Below are positions 24,545-33,197 of a DNA stretch of 64,000 bases, one piece after another. Position numbers and translations under genes: made by a program. The notes below the pieces were generated by a model that saw nothing but the letters and a program-made list of their open reading frames with translations, was not told where the DNA came from and did not search any database. The DNA is taken from contig NZ_JBCDMV010000008.1 in NCBI RefSeq assembly GCF_038433135.1, positions 186,001 to 250,000 of the forward strand, read 5' to 3'. Numbering within the stretch: the first letter of the stretch is position 1; every line of letters begins with the position of its first letter. This stretch comes from Luteococcus sp038433135 (lineage in GTDB: Bacteria > Actinomycetota > Actinomycetes > Propionibacteriales > Propionibacteriaceae).

Positions 24545-26932
24545 TCAGGGCGGCCCATCGCGTTGTGCCCGGATCTGCAATGATCGTCCGTCGTTCCAGA
24601 CGGTGATGTTGCCCTGCAGATCGGTACGGGCCACCCGCATGCCGCAGCGTCCCGCCAGCTGCAGTGCCTTGCCCGCCGGGTGCCCGTAGCCATTGCGGAA
24701 GCCGGCGCTGGCCACGGCCAGCCGGGCGCCGGAATCGCACCAGAACCGCTCGTCCTGCCGGCTGGATCCGTGGTGCGGCATCTTCAGCACCTGCAGTTGA
24801 GGGTGCCAGCCCTGGGCCACGACGCGCTGTTGCCCGGCCGGCTCCACGTCGCCGCCCAGCACGATGCGCACCGGTGGCTCCCCCGGACCTCCCACCTGGC
24901 CGATCCCGATGATCGAGCTGTCATTCTCCGCCGAGTTCTCCCCCTCCCCGCTGCTGGCCAGCACCGCCTGGGCGCCCACCCCCACCGTCGACCACTCCAC
25001 CTGGCCGACCACATGGCGCTGCCCCACCGCGGCCCAGTCCACCGGGATACCGTGGGCGGTCACGGATCGCCACACCTGTTCGGACCCAGCGGCCGGTGCT
25101 CTGGCGGGGTTCAGCTGGACACGCCCCACGGGAATCTGCTGCAACAGCCCGTCGAGACCCTGGATGTGGTCGTCGTGGTAATGGGTGAGCACCAGGAGCG
25201 GGATGTGTTGCACGCCAAGGGCGCGCAGGCAGGCCAGGGTGGGGCCCGGCTCGGGTCCGACGTCCACCAGCACCGCCTGCCCCACACCGGCGCGCAGCAC
25301 CGTCGCGTCGCCCTGGCCGACATCACAGAAGGCCACCCGCCAGGGGCCGGGCCAGCCCAGCGGCTGCGGCGCCCGCTGACTGGCCACCGCCAGACACACG
25401 GCCAGCACCACGCAGGCGGTCCGGCTGGCCAGCAGGCGCGGCACCACCGGCGCGCACAGCAGACAGACCACACTCAGCAGCGCCACCATCGACGGCGAAC
25501 CGGGCCAGCGCCAGGTGGCCGCCGGCAACGCACCACCCACGGTGGCCACCCAGATGATCGGCTGCACGCACCAGCCCGCCACCCAACCGATCCATCCGGC
25601 CAGACCGCTCCAGAGCGTCGCCACCAAGGCCGTGACCAGGCCCAGCACGGTTGCCGGGCCGACGAAGGGACCGGCCAGGGCATTGGCCACCAACCCCACC
25701 ACCGAGATCGACCCGCTGATCGAGGTGACCACCGGTTGGGTGGCGAGCTGGGCCGCAAGCGGAATGGCGATCGACTCCGCCAGCCAGACCGGGGCCCAGG
25801 CCATCGCGCTGGTCCACCGACGGCCCCACCACAGGATCCCGGCGGTGGCCAGGGTCGACAGGGCAAAGCCGACCGACCGCGACAGCCACGGATCCACCAT
25901 CAACAGCACCCACACCGCGACGCACAGGTGCCGCAGGCCACGTCCCTGACCTCCCGCCAGCCCCACACCGGCCAGCGCCACCACGCCCATGGCACCGGCC
26001 CGCAAGACGCTCGGTTCGGCGCGGCAGACCACCACGAAGGCGACCACCCCCAGCACCCCGGTGATCCTGACCCACCAGCCACGGACCCCCACCCAGCGGG
26101 CCAGCCCCAACAGGAAGACCAGCGTCAAGGAGATGTTGGTACCCGAAACAGCAGTCAGGTGCGTGAGCGCCGTGGCCTTGAAGCTCTCCTCCAGCTCCGG
26201 ATCCAACCCGGACGTGTCCCCCACCACCAGCGACGGCAGCAGGCCCGCCTGTAGCGGTGGGCTGTGCCGCATCGAGGCACGCAAGCCATTGCGAAGACCA
26301 TTGATCGCAGTCGCCGCTCGGTCTGGTGGCCGCAGTAGCGTCGGCGGCGAGCGAATCGTGACGACGGCTGCCCACCGTTGCCCCGGATCGGGGTGCGACA
26401 GTCGTCCGTCGATCCGCAGTGTTGATCCGGCGGGCAGGCTCACCAGTGGCCGCGCCGCCTGCCCGGTGGCGCGGAGCTTCACCTCCACCGATTGCCGCAC
26501 GGCCTCCCCGCGCCCCTCCACCAGCAGCACCCGCGCGGGGGACGACGCCGATTCTGGCAGGACCCCGCGTCGGGGATGCAACTTCACGTCGCTGGTGAGC
26601 CGCACCACCAGGGTGGCCACGGCCCGCTCGTCGGCGAGTTCCCCGGGCCGGCTGGTGGCCAGCTGCTGGCTGCGCGCAGAACCCAGGCCGGCACAGACCA
26701 CCAGCACGGCCATTATCGCCACACCGCGTCGCACGTCTCCACGGCGGTGCTGCCATGCCGTGATTGCGAGCGCCAGCACCATGATCAGCATGCCGGAGGC
26801 GCGCTCCGGGCCGGTCCCCCACCACGCCCCGGCCCAGGCCACCCCAGCCAGCGGCAGCAAGCGCAGATCCAGGGCATCGGCCGTTTCGACGCTCGCATCC
26901 TGCGCAGCAGTCCCCCGCTCAGACCCGGACAT
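24545..26932 (-). CDS. comEC: ComEC/Rec2 DNA-uptake channel protein
   Basis: About 795 aa with an N-terminal membrane domain, the central competence domain (GLLPSLVVGDTSGL, HLTAVSGTNI) and a C-terminal metallo-beta-lactamase domain with LTHYHDDHIQGLDGLL and PHHGSSRQDERF. It forms the membrane channel that takes up one DNA strand, while the MBL domain probably degrades the other. The ATG at 26932 lies inside the end of comEA (14-nt overlap). Whether the organism is transformable is not shown; pilus genes are not in the window. Confidence 0.93.
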   Translation of the reverse strand: MSGSERGTAAQDASVETADALDLRLLPLAGVAWAGAWWGTGPERASGMLIMVLALAITAWQHRRGDVRRGVAIMAVLVVCAGLGSARSQQLATSRPGELADERAVATLVVRLTSDVKLHPRRGVLPESASSPARVLLVEGRGEAVRQSVEVKLRATGQAARPLVSLPAGSTLRIDGRLSHPDPGQRWAAVVTIRSPPTLLRPPDRAATAINGLRNGLRASMRHSPPLQAGLLPSLVVGDTSGLDPELEESFKATALTHLTAVSGTNISLTLVFLLGLARWVGVRGWWVRITGVLGVVAFVVVCRAEPSVLRAGAMGVVALAGVGLAGGQGRGLRHLCVAVWVLLMVDPWLSRSVGFALSTLATAGILWWGRRWTSAMAWAPVWLAESIAIPLAAQLATQPVVTSISGSISVVGLVANALAGPFVGPATVLGLVTALVATLWSGLAGWIGWVAGWCVQPIIWVATVGGALPAATWRWPGSPSMVALLSVVCLLCAPVVPRLLASRTACVVLAVCLAVASQRAPQPLGWPGPWRVAFCDVGQGDATVLRAGVGQAVLVDVGPEPGPTLACLRALGVQHIPLLVLTHYHDDHIQGLDGLLQQIPVGRVQLNPARAPAAGSEQVWRSVTAHGIPVDWAAVGQRHVVGQVEWSTVGVGAQAVLASSGEGENSAENDSSIIGIGQVGGPGEPPVRIVLGGDVEPAGQQRVVAQGWHPQLQVLKMPHHGSSRQDERFWCDSGARLAVASAGFRNGYGHPAGKALQLAGRCGMRVARTDLQGNITVWNDGRSLQIRAQRDGPP

Positions 26933-27851
26933 GGCTGGCAATGTTGCTGTAGGTCTTCGGGCCGATGCCGTCCACCTCCTGCAGTTCCTCCACCCGGCTG
27001 AACCGGCCGTGGGCGGTGCGCCAGTCCAGGATCCGCTGGGCAGTCACCGGCCCCACCCCGGGCAGGGTGTCCAGCTGCTCCGCGGTCGCCTTGTTCAGAT
27101 CCAGCACCCCCGCGGCCGCCGAGCCACCACCACCCGAGCCAGTCCCCCCGGCGGAGGTTCCGCCACCACCCGCGGTGCTGCCACCCGCACCGCCTTCTGC
27201 CGCGGCGACCTCTCCGGCGCGCCGGACCTCACCCCGGGGTCTGCCTCGGCGACCGATGATCACCTGGTCACCGTCCTGCACCGGGGCCGCCAGGTTCAGC
27301 TCGCCCGGGGCGGCGTGGGCGAGCAGGCCGCCGGCACCCCGGATCGCGTCCGAGACCCGGCCACCCGCAGCCACCGACACCACGCCGGGGCGGCGGACGG
27401 CGCCGAGCACATGTACCTGGAGCTTGGACGCGGCAGCGCTGGTGGCGGGCCCCACCGCACCCGATGCCGAGCCGGTGGGAAGACCGGCGGCTGGGGTGGG
27501 TGGCGGCACCACGGTGAGCGGCACCGCACTCGGTCTGGAGCGCAGCAGCACACCCGCCGTCAGCACCAGACCGGCCAGCAGGACGATCGCGACCGCCACC
27601 AGGTGCTCCCGGACGAAGGACACCGCCCGCTGCCTCGACGTCGGGTTGGCCATCGGCGCCATCGGATCCGCCCCATCGGCCTCGGCAAGGAAGAGCGGCT
27701 GGGTGGGGGCCTCATCCACGTCGTCAAAGACCTCGTCCCGGAGCTCACCGTCGCCGCCCCAGCCGTCCGCCCGGCGCGGCCCGAGCACCAGCGGCGGTCG
27801 GCCGGCCGTGACATAGGCCAGCCGGGCGCGGGCGTATTCGTCCAAGTCCAT
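26919..27851 (-). CDS. comEA: ComEA-type DNA receptor
   Basis: About 310 aa. The cytosolic N-terminal 85 residues are acidic. One membrane helix (VAIVLLAGLVLTAGVLL) follows, then a linker, an SLBB domain (VHVLGAVRRPGVVSVAAGGRVSDAI), a Gly/Ser/Thr-rich spacer, and a helix-hairpin-helix pair (ATAEQLDTLPGVGPVTAQRILDWR...VDGIGPKTYSNIASHVRV) that binds double-stranded DNA outside the membrane. It hands DNA to ComEC, encoded directly downstream. Start taken at the ATG at 27851; an in-frame TTG at 27926 falls in a DnaA-box-like repeat and is unlikely. Confidence 0.9.
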   Translation of the reverse strand: MDLDEYARARLAYVTAGRPPLVLGPRRADGWGGDGELRDEVFDDVDEAPTQPLFLAEADGADPMAPMANPTSRQRAVSFVREHLVAVAIVLLAGLVLTAGVLLRSRPSAVPLTVVPPPTPAAGLPTGSASGAVGPATSAAASKLQVHVLGAVRRPGVVSVAAGGRVSDAIRGAGGLLAHAAPGELNLAAPVQDGDQVIIGRRGRPRGEVRRAGEVAAAEGGAGGSTAGGGGTSAGGTGSGGGGSAAAGVLDLNKATAEQLDTLPGVGPVTAQRILDWRTAHGRFSRVEELQEVDGIGPKTYSNIASHVRV

Positions 27852-27916
27852 CACACGATTCTTCACACCCAGAGTGTGTGCAAGAGCCGCGTCTGTTGTG
27901 TCAGGCCGTCGGGCGC

Positions 27917-27958
27917 CTGTGGACAATTCCTCGGGAGCCGGAAACTGTGGACAACTCC
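27917..27958. repeat. Pair of DnaA-box-like direct repeats
   Basis: CTGTGGACAATTCC (27917-27930) and CTGTGGACAACTCC (27945-27958) differ by one base and are 28 bp apart. Each contains TGTGGACAA, the complement of TTGTCCACA, which is the DnaA box preferred in high-GC actinobacteria. They lie between comEA and the nitrite reductase gene. Another perfect copy is at 33152-33160. Confidence 0.5.
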
Positions 27959-27968
27959 GGCCCGAATC

Positions 27969-30620
27969 TCACGTCGTGACCCGTACGATGCCGTGGGCAC
28001 CGCGCTCGGCATCCACCATCTGGTGGTTCACCATGGCGTAGTTGCCGGCCTCCGGGAAGGCGGTCTCCACGAAGCCACCCTGGCTGGCGAGCATCGCCAG
28101 CGTCTGGCTGCCACCATTGACTGCACCGGGCACTCCGGGCGTCGCTCCTTGTCGCAGCCGCCAGGCGCCCTCGAACCAGACCGAATCGAATTGCGCTCCG
28201 ACGATGTGGAAGGCCCAGGACCGTTGCGGCCCGGCGTCCAGCACCCAGAAGCGCACCCGTTCCCCCACCTTCGCGGGCAGCGGGCTGCGGTCGTACTGCC
28301 CCGGGTAGCCGTTGAAGACCACTGCGTCGGGCTTCTCCGCCATGATCTTGCCCATGTCCGCCACTCCCGGGGCACCGTCGGCGTCGGCCCCGAAGTACTG
28401 CTCGCCCTGCACCAGGAGGTACTCCTTTTCCACCTCGGGCAGGTCCGGCGGATCGATCACGACGGCGCCGTACATGCCATTGGCGATGTGCTGGGTCATC
28501 GGCATGGTGGAACAGTGGTACATCCAGATGCCGGCCCGGTTCGCGGTGAATCGGTAGACCAGGCTCTCACCCGGGGCGATGGTGCGCATCGGCTTGTCCG
28601 GCGCCAGGGCACCGGCGTGGAAGTCCAGTCCGTGACCCATGCCACCGTCGTTGACCAGGGTGACCTCGAAGACGTCGCCGATCTTGCCGCGCAGCACCGG
28701 CCCGGGTGCGGTGCCGTTGAAGGTCCACATGGTTTGCTTGACCCCGGGCGCCACCTCGATCACCTCGTCGGTGACCCGCATGGTCACCTTGTGCACCTTT
28801 TCCTTCGGCGCCGGGGCCAGAACGGCGTCCCGGGGCTTCCAGTCGGTGCCGTAGTCCTTGGAGAGGTCCAGTGCCGGCGTGTTCGCCGGGGTCTCGGCGG
28901 CGCCGTGCCCGGCATGCCCCGCTGCGGCAGGGGCGCTGCCCTGCCCCTGCACCTCAACCCGGAAGACCATCCCCATCTGACGGTGTCCGGCCACCGAGCA
29001 CCACCCATCGGCGGCAGCGCCGATCACGCCGGCGTCGATGGTGGCGCTCTGGCCGGGCGACAGCCGACCACTGGTGGCCCCGGTGGCCAGCACAAGGTCA
29101 TGGATCATTCCCGCGTCGCGGTTCTCGACGGTGATCTCCAGCCGATTGCCCTTGGGGACAGTGACCACATCCGGGGTGAAGGTCATGTTCTCGGCGACGA
29201 CGGTGACCCGGGTGGTTTCGCCGGTAGCCGCCACCAAGGAGCTTCCCGCCCGAGCACCGAACTGCCCCTTGAAGGAGACCGGATCCACCGCGGCGGCGAG
29301 CCCGGCGGCGAGCAGGGTCCAGACCAGCGCCCAGAGCATGCCGCGACGAATCCTGCCCGGGCGTGCCTCGTCCACATCCGGGGCGGTCGCCCGACGTCGG
29401 ATGCGCCAGGCCCTCACCAGCAACGGGACGAAACCGGCCAGCGCGAGGAAGGCCGCGGTGGAGGTGGTCACCTTCCAGGCGGAGGCGATCGGTAGGCAGA
29501 ACAGGGCCAGCGACAGGTTGACCACGCCCAGCCGGGCAATCGCGCCACGCTCGAAGACGGCGGTGGTGGCCCGGACCATCGACGGCCCGCCGCCGAGTAC
29601 CACCGGCACCAGGTAACTCAACGCTCCGACCACCACCTGCAGCAGGAAACCCACCAGCAGCGCGGGAACGGTGCCGCGCAGCGCGCTGACCAGCCCCGCC
29701 GGCGTGCTGCTGGCCATCCAGTGCCACAACAACCACACCAGCCAGCCGCAGAACCACAGCTGGCCCAGCCCAACCGAGAGCACCCCGAAGGAGATGGCGC
29801 GCTTGCCCCGCCACTGCTCCGCGATGGGTTGCAACTGGGTGGCGACGCCGGTCAGGTAGACCACCGTGCCCAGCGCCCCGAGCAGCCGCCACCAGACCGG
29901 CGAGAGCGGCGCGAGCCACGGTGCCACGCCACAGGCCAGCACGCCGATCAGGAAGAAGGGCAGGGCGCAGCGGGACGCCTTGTCCACCCCGTCACCCGCC
30001 TTGGTGCGCAGCATGGTGGGCCACAGGGTGGTCAACGTTCCCCAGACCGTCAGACCAATCCAGCCCAGCACATTGAAGGCCAGGTGACTGGCCAGCAGCG
30101 AATCCGCCCAGCGGCCGAAGGGCACCGCCATCAGGCCCCCCAGGATCACGCCCACCACCAACCAGCCCGCGGCCCAGCGATACCAGGCGACGGTGTGCCC
30201 GAAGCGCGACGGCAAGCTGCCCCGCGCCTGGCGCCCCAGCCCGACGACCGCCACGCCGGCCATGCCCACCAGGAGGGTCACGCCGAGCCAGAGCGGGACG
30301 GCCCACTGCCCCACCACGCCAACGCTCAACAGGCACAAGGCCGCGTTGAGCAGACCCAGCTCGACGACCTCCCGGCGGTGTCCCCGGGGCGCGGTGCGCA
30401 GCACGGCGTCGGCGAAGTGGTTGCTCCAGACCACGATGGCATTGCTGGCGATGCCCAGGGTCACGAAATGCACCATCAACCAGATGGCCCGCGGCACGAA
30501 GCGGTGCGTGCCCACCAGTACGATCGCCCCGACGGCCCAGAAGGCCAGCGGCATGGCGGCCCGGGTGTGCCAGTCTCGGCGGGTGCCCCGTGGTCGGGCG
30601 TCACTTTTTGCAATGTCCAT
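27969..30620 (-). CDS. nirK: Membrane-fused copper nitrite reductase (NirK type)
   Basis: An 883-aa fusion. Residues about 20-440 contain 10-12 membrane helices. A single cupredoxin domain follows (about 465-560, with WCSVAGHRQMGM as a type-1 copper motif), then a His/Ala/Gly linker (GHAGHGAAE), then the two-domain NirK module (about 600-883). The NirK catalytic motifs are visible: HGLDFH (type-1 and type-2 ligands plus the catalytic Asp), YHCSTMPMTQH and the C-terminal NHQM. It should reduce nitrite to NO on the outer face of the membrane, with the fused cupredoxin as an internal electron relay. An Fe-S-type regulator lies directly upstream on the same strand. Confidence 0.88.
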   Translation of the reverse strand: MDIAKSDARPRGTRRDWHTRAAMPLAFWAVGAIVLVGTHRFVPRAIWLMVHFVTLGIASNAIVVWSNHFADAVLRTAPRGHRREVVELGLLNAALCLLSVGVVGQWAVPLWLGVTLLVGMAGVAVVGLGRQARGSLPSRFGHTVAWYRWAAGWLVVGVILGGLMAVPFGRWADSLLASHLAFNVLGWIGLTVWGTLTTLWPTMLRTKAGDGVDKASRCALPFFLIGVLACGVAPWLAPLSPVWWRLLGALGTVVYLTGVATQLQPIAEQWRGKRAISFGVLSVGLGQLWFCGWLVWLLWHWMASSTPAGLVSALRGTVPALLVGFLLQVVVGALSYLVPVVLGGGPSMVRATTAVFERGAIARLGVVNLSLALFCLPIASAWKVTTSTAAFLALAGFVPLLVRAWRIRRRATAPDVDEARPGRIRRGMLWALVWTLLAAGLAAAVDPVSFKGQFGARAGSSLVAATGETTRVTVVAENMTFTPDVVTVPKGNRLEITVENRDAGMIHDLVLATGATSGRLSPGQSATIDAGVIGAAADGWCSVAGHRQMGMVFRVEVQGQGSAPAAAGHAGHGAAETPANTPALDLSKDYGTDWKPRDAVLAPAPKEKVHKVTMRVTDEVIEVAPGVKQTMWTFNGTAPGPVLRGKIGDVFEVTLVNDGGMGHGLDFHAGALAPDKPMRTIAPGESLVYRFTANRAGIWMYHCSTMPMTQHIANGMYGAVVIDPPDLPEVEKEYLLVQGEQYFGADADGAPGVADMGKIMAEKPDAVVFNGYPGQYDRSPLPAKVGERVRFWVLDAGPQRSWAFHIVGAQFDSVWFEGAWRLRQGATPGVPGAVNGGSQTLAMLASQGGFVETAFPEAGNYAMVNHQMVDAERGAHGIVRVTT

Positions 30621-30643
30621 AGCGTGCTAAATGCTACGCGACG

Positions 30644-30686
30644 CCGGCCGTGCCGCTGCACCGACCCCTGCGCGAGGCACGGCCGG
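30644..30686. repeat. Hairpin between the regulator and nirK
   Basis: Perfect 11-bp inverted repeat CCGGCCGTGCC (30644-30654) and GGCACGGCCGG (30676-30686) with a 21-nt loop. It lies in the 79-nt gap between the regulator stop and the nirK start. It could end or attenuate regulator transcription before nirK; there is no T-tract. Just before nirK, TAGC-GT-GCTA (30620-30629) is a short palindrome that might be an operator. Confidence 0.4.
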
Positions 30687-30699
30687 TCGGATGGACCTA

Positions 30700-31386
30700 T
30701 CAGGACGCCGTGGCGTGGGGCGGTTGATGGGCGAGCGCGCCTACCTGCAGGACGCAGCCGCACAGGTGACCCATCGGTTCCAGCGTGGTGCCGCCCGAGT
30801 CATGCCCGGCGCCCTCGATCAGAGCCTCGACATATCCCAGATGGACGGCGCAGACCACGCCGGGATTCCTGCGCGCCGCCGCCAGGATCGGACAACTGCG
30901 CAGGATGATGGTCCCGTCGGCGTCCGGCTCGGTTGGCTCGAATCCGAGGCGGCCAATGATCGCGGGCAGCGCCGTCAGTTCGACCGTGCCACCCTGCTCG
31001 TACACAGTCCGCTTCCCCCAGGAGCGGCCGGCGGCCAGGGCCACCTGCTCCGCATTGGGCAGCGACGCGAGCTGCTCGGCCAGAACGTCGGAGAGCAGTT
31101 CGTAGTCCCGAGCCACATCCTGGCTGGCGCTGGTGGCGCGATACATCAGGGCGGGACGCCCACGGCCGGTGGGCGAGGAGGCCTCGCGAGCCACCAGACC
31201 CTGCTCCAGCAACGCGTCCAGATGTTCGCGGACGGTGTTGGGATGCAGGTCGAAGTCCTGAGCGATCTCACGGACTGAACACAACCGCCCCCGCTCGCGC
31301 ACCGCTTCCAGCACGGCGGCACGAGCGCTCGACATCGAGAGCGCTGACGGGACCTTGGGAGGCCCGGAGGGACCGGGTGTGGACAT
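30700..31386 (-). CDS. Winged-helix regulator with cysteine motif (SufR-like, COG2345)
   Basis: A 228-aa regulator. The N-terminal winged helix (AAVLEAVRERGRLCSVREIAQDFDLHPNTVREHLDALL) is followed by an effector domain with cysteines in RSCPI, VVCAVHLGY and HLCGCVL. This spacing matches the SufR-like predicted iron-sulfur regulators. Fe-S regulators sense O2, NO or cluster status, so control of the downstream nitrite reductase by its product NO is plausible (inference). It starts with an ATG placed 6 nt after TAAACT, suggesting a leaderless message. Confidence 0.8.
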   Translation of the reverse strand: MSTPGPSGPPKVPSALSMSSARAAVLEAVRERGRLCSVREIAQDFDLHPNTVREHLDALLEQGLVAREASSPTGRGRPALMYRATSASQDVARDYELLSDVLAEQLASLPNAEQVALAAGRSWGKRTVYEQGGTVELTALPAIIGRLGFEPTEPDADGTIILRSCPILAAARRNPGVVCAVHLGYVEALIEGAGHDSGGTTLEPMGHLCGCVLQVGALAHQPPHATAS

Positions 31387-31392
31387 GCGAGA

Positions 31393-31398
31393 AGTTTA
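31393..31398 (-). promoter_or_regulatory. Probable -10 box of the SufR-like regulator
   Basis: TAAACT on the reverse strand, six bases, then the ATG at 31386. Confidence 0.45.
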
Positions 31399-31439
31399 CA
31401 AGACACGGCTCTGGAGAAATTGATTGGGGGCGAGAGAAT

Positions 31440-32057
31440 TCAGCCAAGACCCATGGTCAGGGCAGCGGCCAGGTCCGCCGGATTGTGGACGTAGCTGCGC
31501 AGGAAGCCCGCGGCGAAGGCGGCGAGCTCCTGCGGCGTGCGGATCACGCGGCCGCCCAGCACCTCCACCCGACGCCCGTCCGGCTTGACCGCACTCGCCA
31601 CCATGCCGCGCGTGACCACGCACAGTCCCAAGCCGTAGGCCTCGGCCCAGTCGTCGGCGGTCTCCGCGGGATCGAGCTGGGGATCGGCGCACAACCAGGC
31701 CAGGTCCACGTCCCGGATGAAGAGCAGTCCCCCGACATCGCCGATGGTGTGCAGCAGCGCTTCCAGCTGTGGCCAGAGGCTGTCCGGATCCATGCTGTCC
31801 GGATCCATGCACCGCAACGCGTCGACGGCCAGATGGGCCGACACCGCCGCCGGCGCGCCGGCCATCAACCCCAATACCTGCCGTGCCCCGTCCGACGACA
31901 GCGCCGAGACACCCGCCACGTGAAGCCAGTCATCCGGACCCAGCGGTGGGGCCGACCCCACGGCCAACTCGGCCTGGTGGTTCTCCCCCACCAGGGCGCG
32001 CGCCAGCTCTGCCGAGCAGGCATCCTCGCCCGGGCCCTGGTAGACCACGAATCGCAT
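31440..32057 (-). CDS. Degenerate PfkB/ribokinase-like protein
   Basis: A 205-aa protein resembling the C-terminal two thirds of PfkB sugar kinases: LLFIRDVDLAWLC, then LGLCVVTRGMVASAV and AAFAAGFLRSY. In true kinases AAFAAGFL is preceded by the GAGD anion-hole motif with the catalytic aspartate; here RTPQEL stands in its place, and the N-terminal sugar-binding part is missing. Catalysis is therefore unlikely; a binding or regulatory role, or decay, is possible. It has an internal MDPDS-MDPDS duplication. A TAGCGT box lies 6 nt before the ATG, suggesting it is still expressed. Confidence 0.55.
   Translation of the reverse strand: MRFVVYQGPGEDACSAELARALVGENHQAELAVGSAPPLGPDDWLHVAGVSALSSDGARQVLGLMAGAPAAVSAHLAVDALRCMDPDSMDPDSLWPQLEALLHTIGDVGGLLFIRDVDLAWLCADPQLDPAETADDWAEAYGLGLCVVTRGMVASAVKPDGRRVEVLGGRVIRTPQELAAFAAGFLRSYVHNPADLAAALTMGLG
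31781..31810. repeat. Exact 15-bp tandem duplication inside the PfkB-like gene
   Basis: TGTCCGGATCCATGC is present twice without a gap (31781-31795 and 31796-31810), adding five residues (MDPDS) in frame. It may be a recent slippage event or a variable tract. Confidence 0.9.
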
Positions 32058-32063
32058 GCCCCC

Positions 32064-32069
32064 ACGCTA
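32064..32069 (-). promoter_or_regulatory. Probable -10 box of the PfkB-like gene
   Basis: TAGCGT on the reverse strand, six bases, then the ATG at 32057. Confidence 0.45.
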
Positions 32070-32077
32070 CCCGGCCA

Positions 32078-33073
32078 TCAGGCCGCGGCAGGACTGGCCA
32101 ACCCGAAGACCTCCTGCGCTCGCAAGTCCTCCCACAACTGGGGCGGGACGGCGTGCCGATTCATGTCATCCAGGGTGTTCACCCAAACCGACGACCGGTC
32201 GATCCGGCGAGCTCTTTCGATGCAGGCGACCATCACTGCCCCGTCGCCGTTGATCCACGCCGAGAAGCCGAGCATCATCAGCGGGCCGTGTGCCCAGTCG
32301 TCCGGGGTCTGGCCCACCACCCTGGCCCACAGCTCCGCGCAGTCGGCCGCGGTTCGCCTGCCGATGCACAGCAACAGCTTGTCCAAGGCATTCACCTCAC
32401 CGCTCAGCACTGCCAGCCGCGCCAGATCTTCCGGTTTGATCGGCTCATCGTGACTGCAGGCCGCAAGCAGCCGATGGTGCACATCCAGCGCCTCGGCATC
32501 CCACTCGCCCCAGCTCAGCGCTGCCAGCTCATCCTCCGCATCCAGACACCAGCGCTCCACCGGTTGCGGGCAGTCCTCGCCCGGCCCGGCCACCACAGCC
32601 ACCGCTGCCTCCCGACTGGGCAACGCCACCAGACCGGCCACCACGGCCTGCGCAGCCGCGGACGTTGCGGCGAGCTCCGCAGTGCTCCCCCACCGGCCGT
32701 TGCCCTCCCCGGAGCGGGAGTGCCAACGTTCGGGCTGGACGCTCACCGAATCCAGCACCCGCTCCGGGCCCACCCAGACCTCCGCCATCGCCAAGGCCTC
32801 GTCGGCCAGGTCTTCGTTGGCAGACCAGCAGGCCAGCATCACGTGGGGGTTGGTGAAACGCTCCAGTGCGCTCAGCACGCTGTGGCGGGCGGCATCCGGT
32901 TCTTGCAGGGCCGCCAGCGGCATCGCGCCGGTCAGCTCGACGCGTTTGCCCTCCAGCACCAGGAAGACCAGCCGTTCATCTGGTTGGTAACCCAGGACGT
33001 AGGGAATCAGGGACAGGAAGTCGGCACTGTCGCGGATGGAAACTCGGGTCCGGTCATCGGTCTGCGTAGTCAT
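32078..33073 (-). CDS. DUF4192 domain-containing protein
   Basis: A 331-aa protein with the DUF4192 start: DSADFLSLIPYVLGYQPDERLVFLVLEG. The family is almost confined to actinobacteria and has no known function. The C-terminal half is helical and acidic, with conserved-looking tryptophans (ELWARVVGQTPDDWAHGPLMMLGF). No membrane segment or catalytic motif is evident. It starts with ATG at 33073 without a clear ribosome binding site; AATACT lies 7 nt upstream and may be a -10 box. It is divergent from the secreted-protein gene at 33198. Confidence 0.82.
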   Translation of the reverse strand: MTTQTDDRTRVSIRDSADFLSLIPYVLGYQPDERLVFLVLEGKRVELTGAMPLAALQEPDAARHSVLSALERFTNPHVMLACWSANEDLADEALAMAEVWVGPERVLDSVSVQPERWHSRSGEGNGRWGSTAELAATSAAAQAVVAGLVALPSREAAVAVVAGPGEDCPQPVERWCLDAEDELAALSWGEWDAEALDVHHRLLAACSHDEPIKPEDLARLAVLSGEVNALDKLLLCIGRRTAADCAELWARVVGQTPDDWAHGPLMMLGFSAWINGDGAVMVACIERARRIDRSSVWVNTLDDMNRHAVPPQLWEDLRAQEVFGLASPAAA

Positions 33074-33151
33074 GCCAAGGAGTATTGAAATCCCGTCGCG
33101 AAAAGTGGCAGCCATGCACAGTGAGTCGTTTCTGCAGCAGAAGGGAGCATT

Positions 33152-33160
33152 TGTGGACAA
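33152..33160. promoter_or_regulatory. DnaA-box-like site
   Basis: TGTGGACAA, a perfect match to the actinobacterial DnaA box TTGTCCACA on the opposite strand. It lies in the divergent gap between DUF4192 and the membrane-anchored protein. Confidence 0.35.
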
Positions 33161-33197
33161 CGTGCCCCCAGCGGATCCGACTACGCTGGGGGGCACC

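Noticed and set aside
27852..27926. TTG 27926 as the ComEA start.
   Set aside because: The codon is part of a DnaA-box-like repeat and the added residues do not resemble ComEA.
25989..29495. Forward-strand frame of more than 1,100 codons opposite comEC, comEA and nirK.
   Set aside because: Its composition is typical of antisense in GC-rich DNA and it crosses three real genes.
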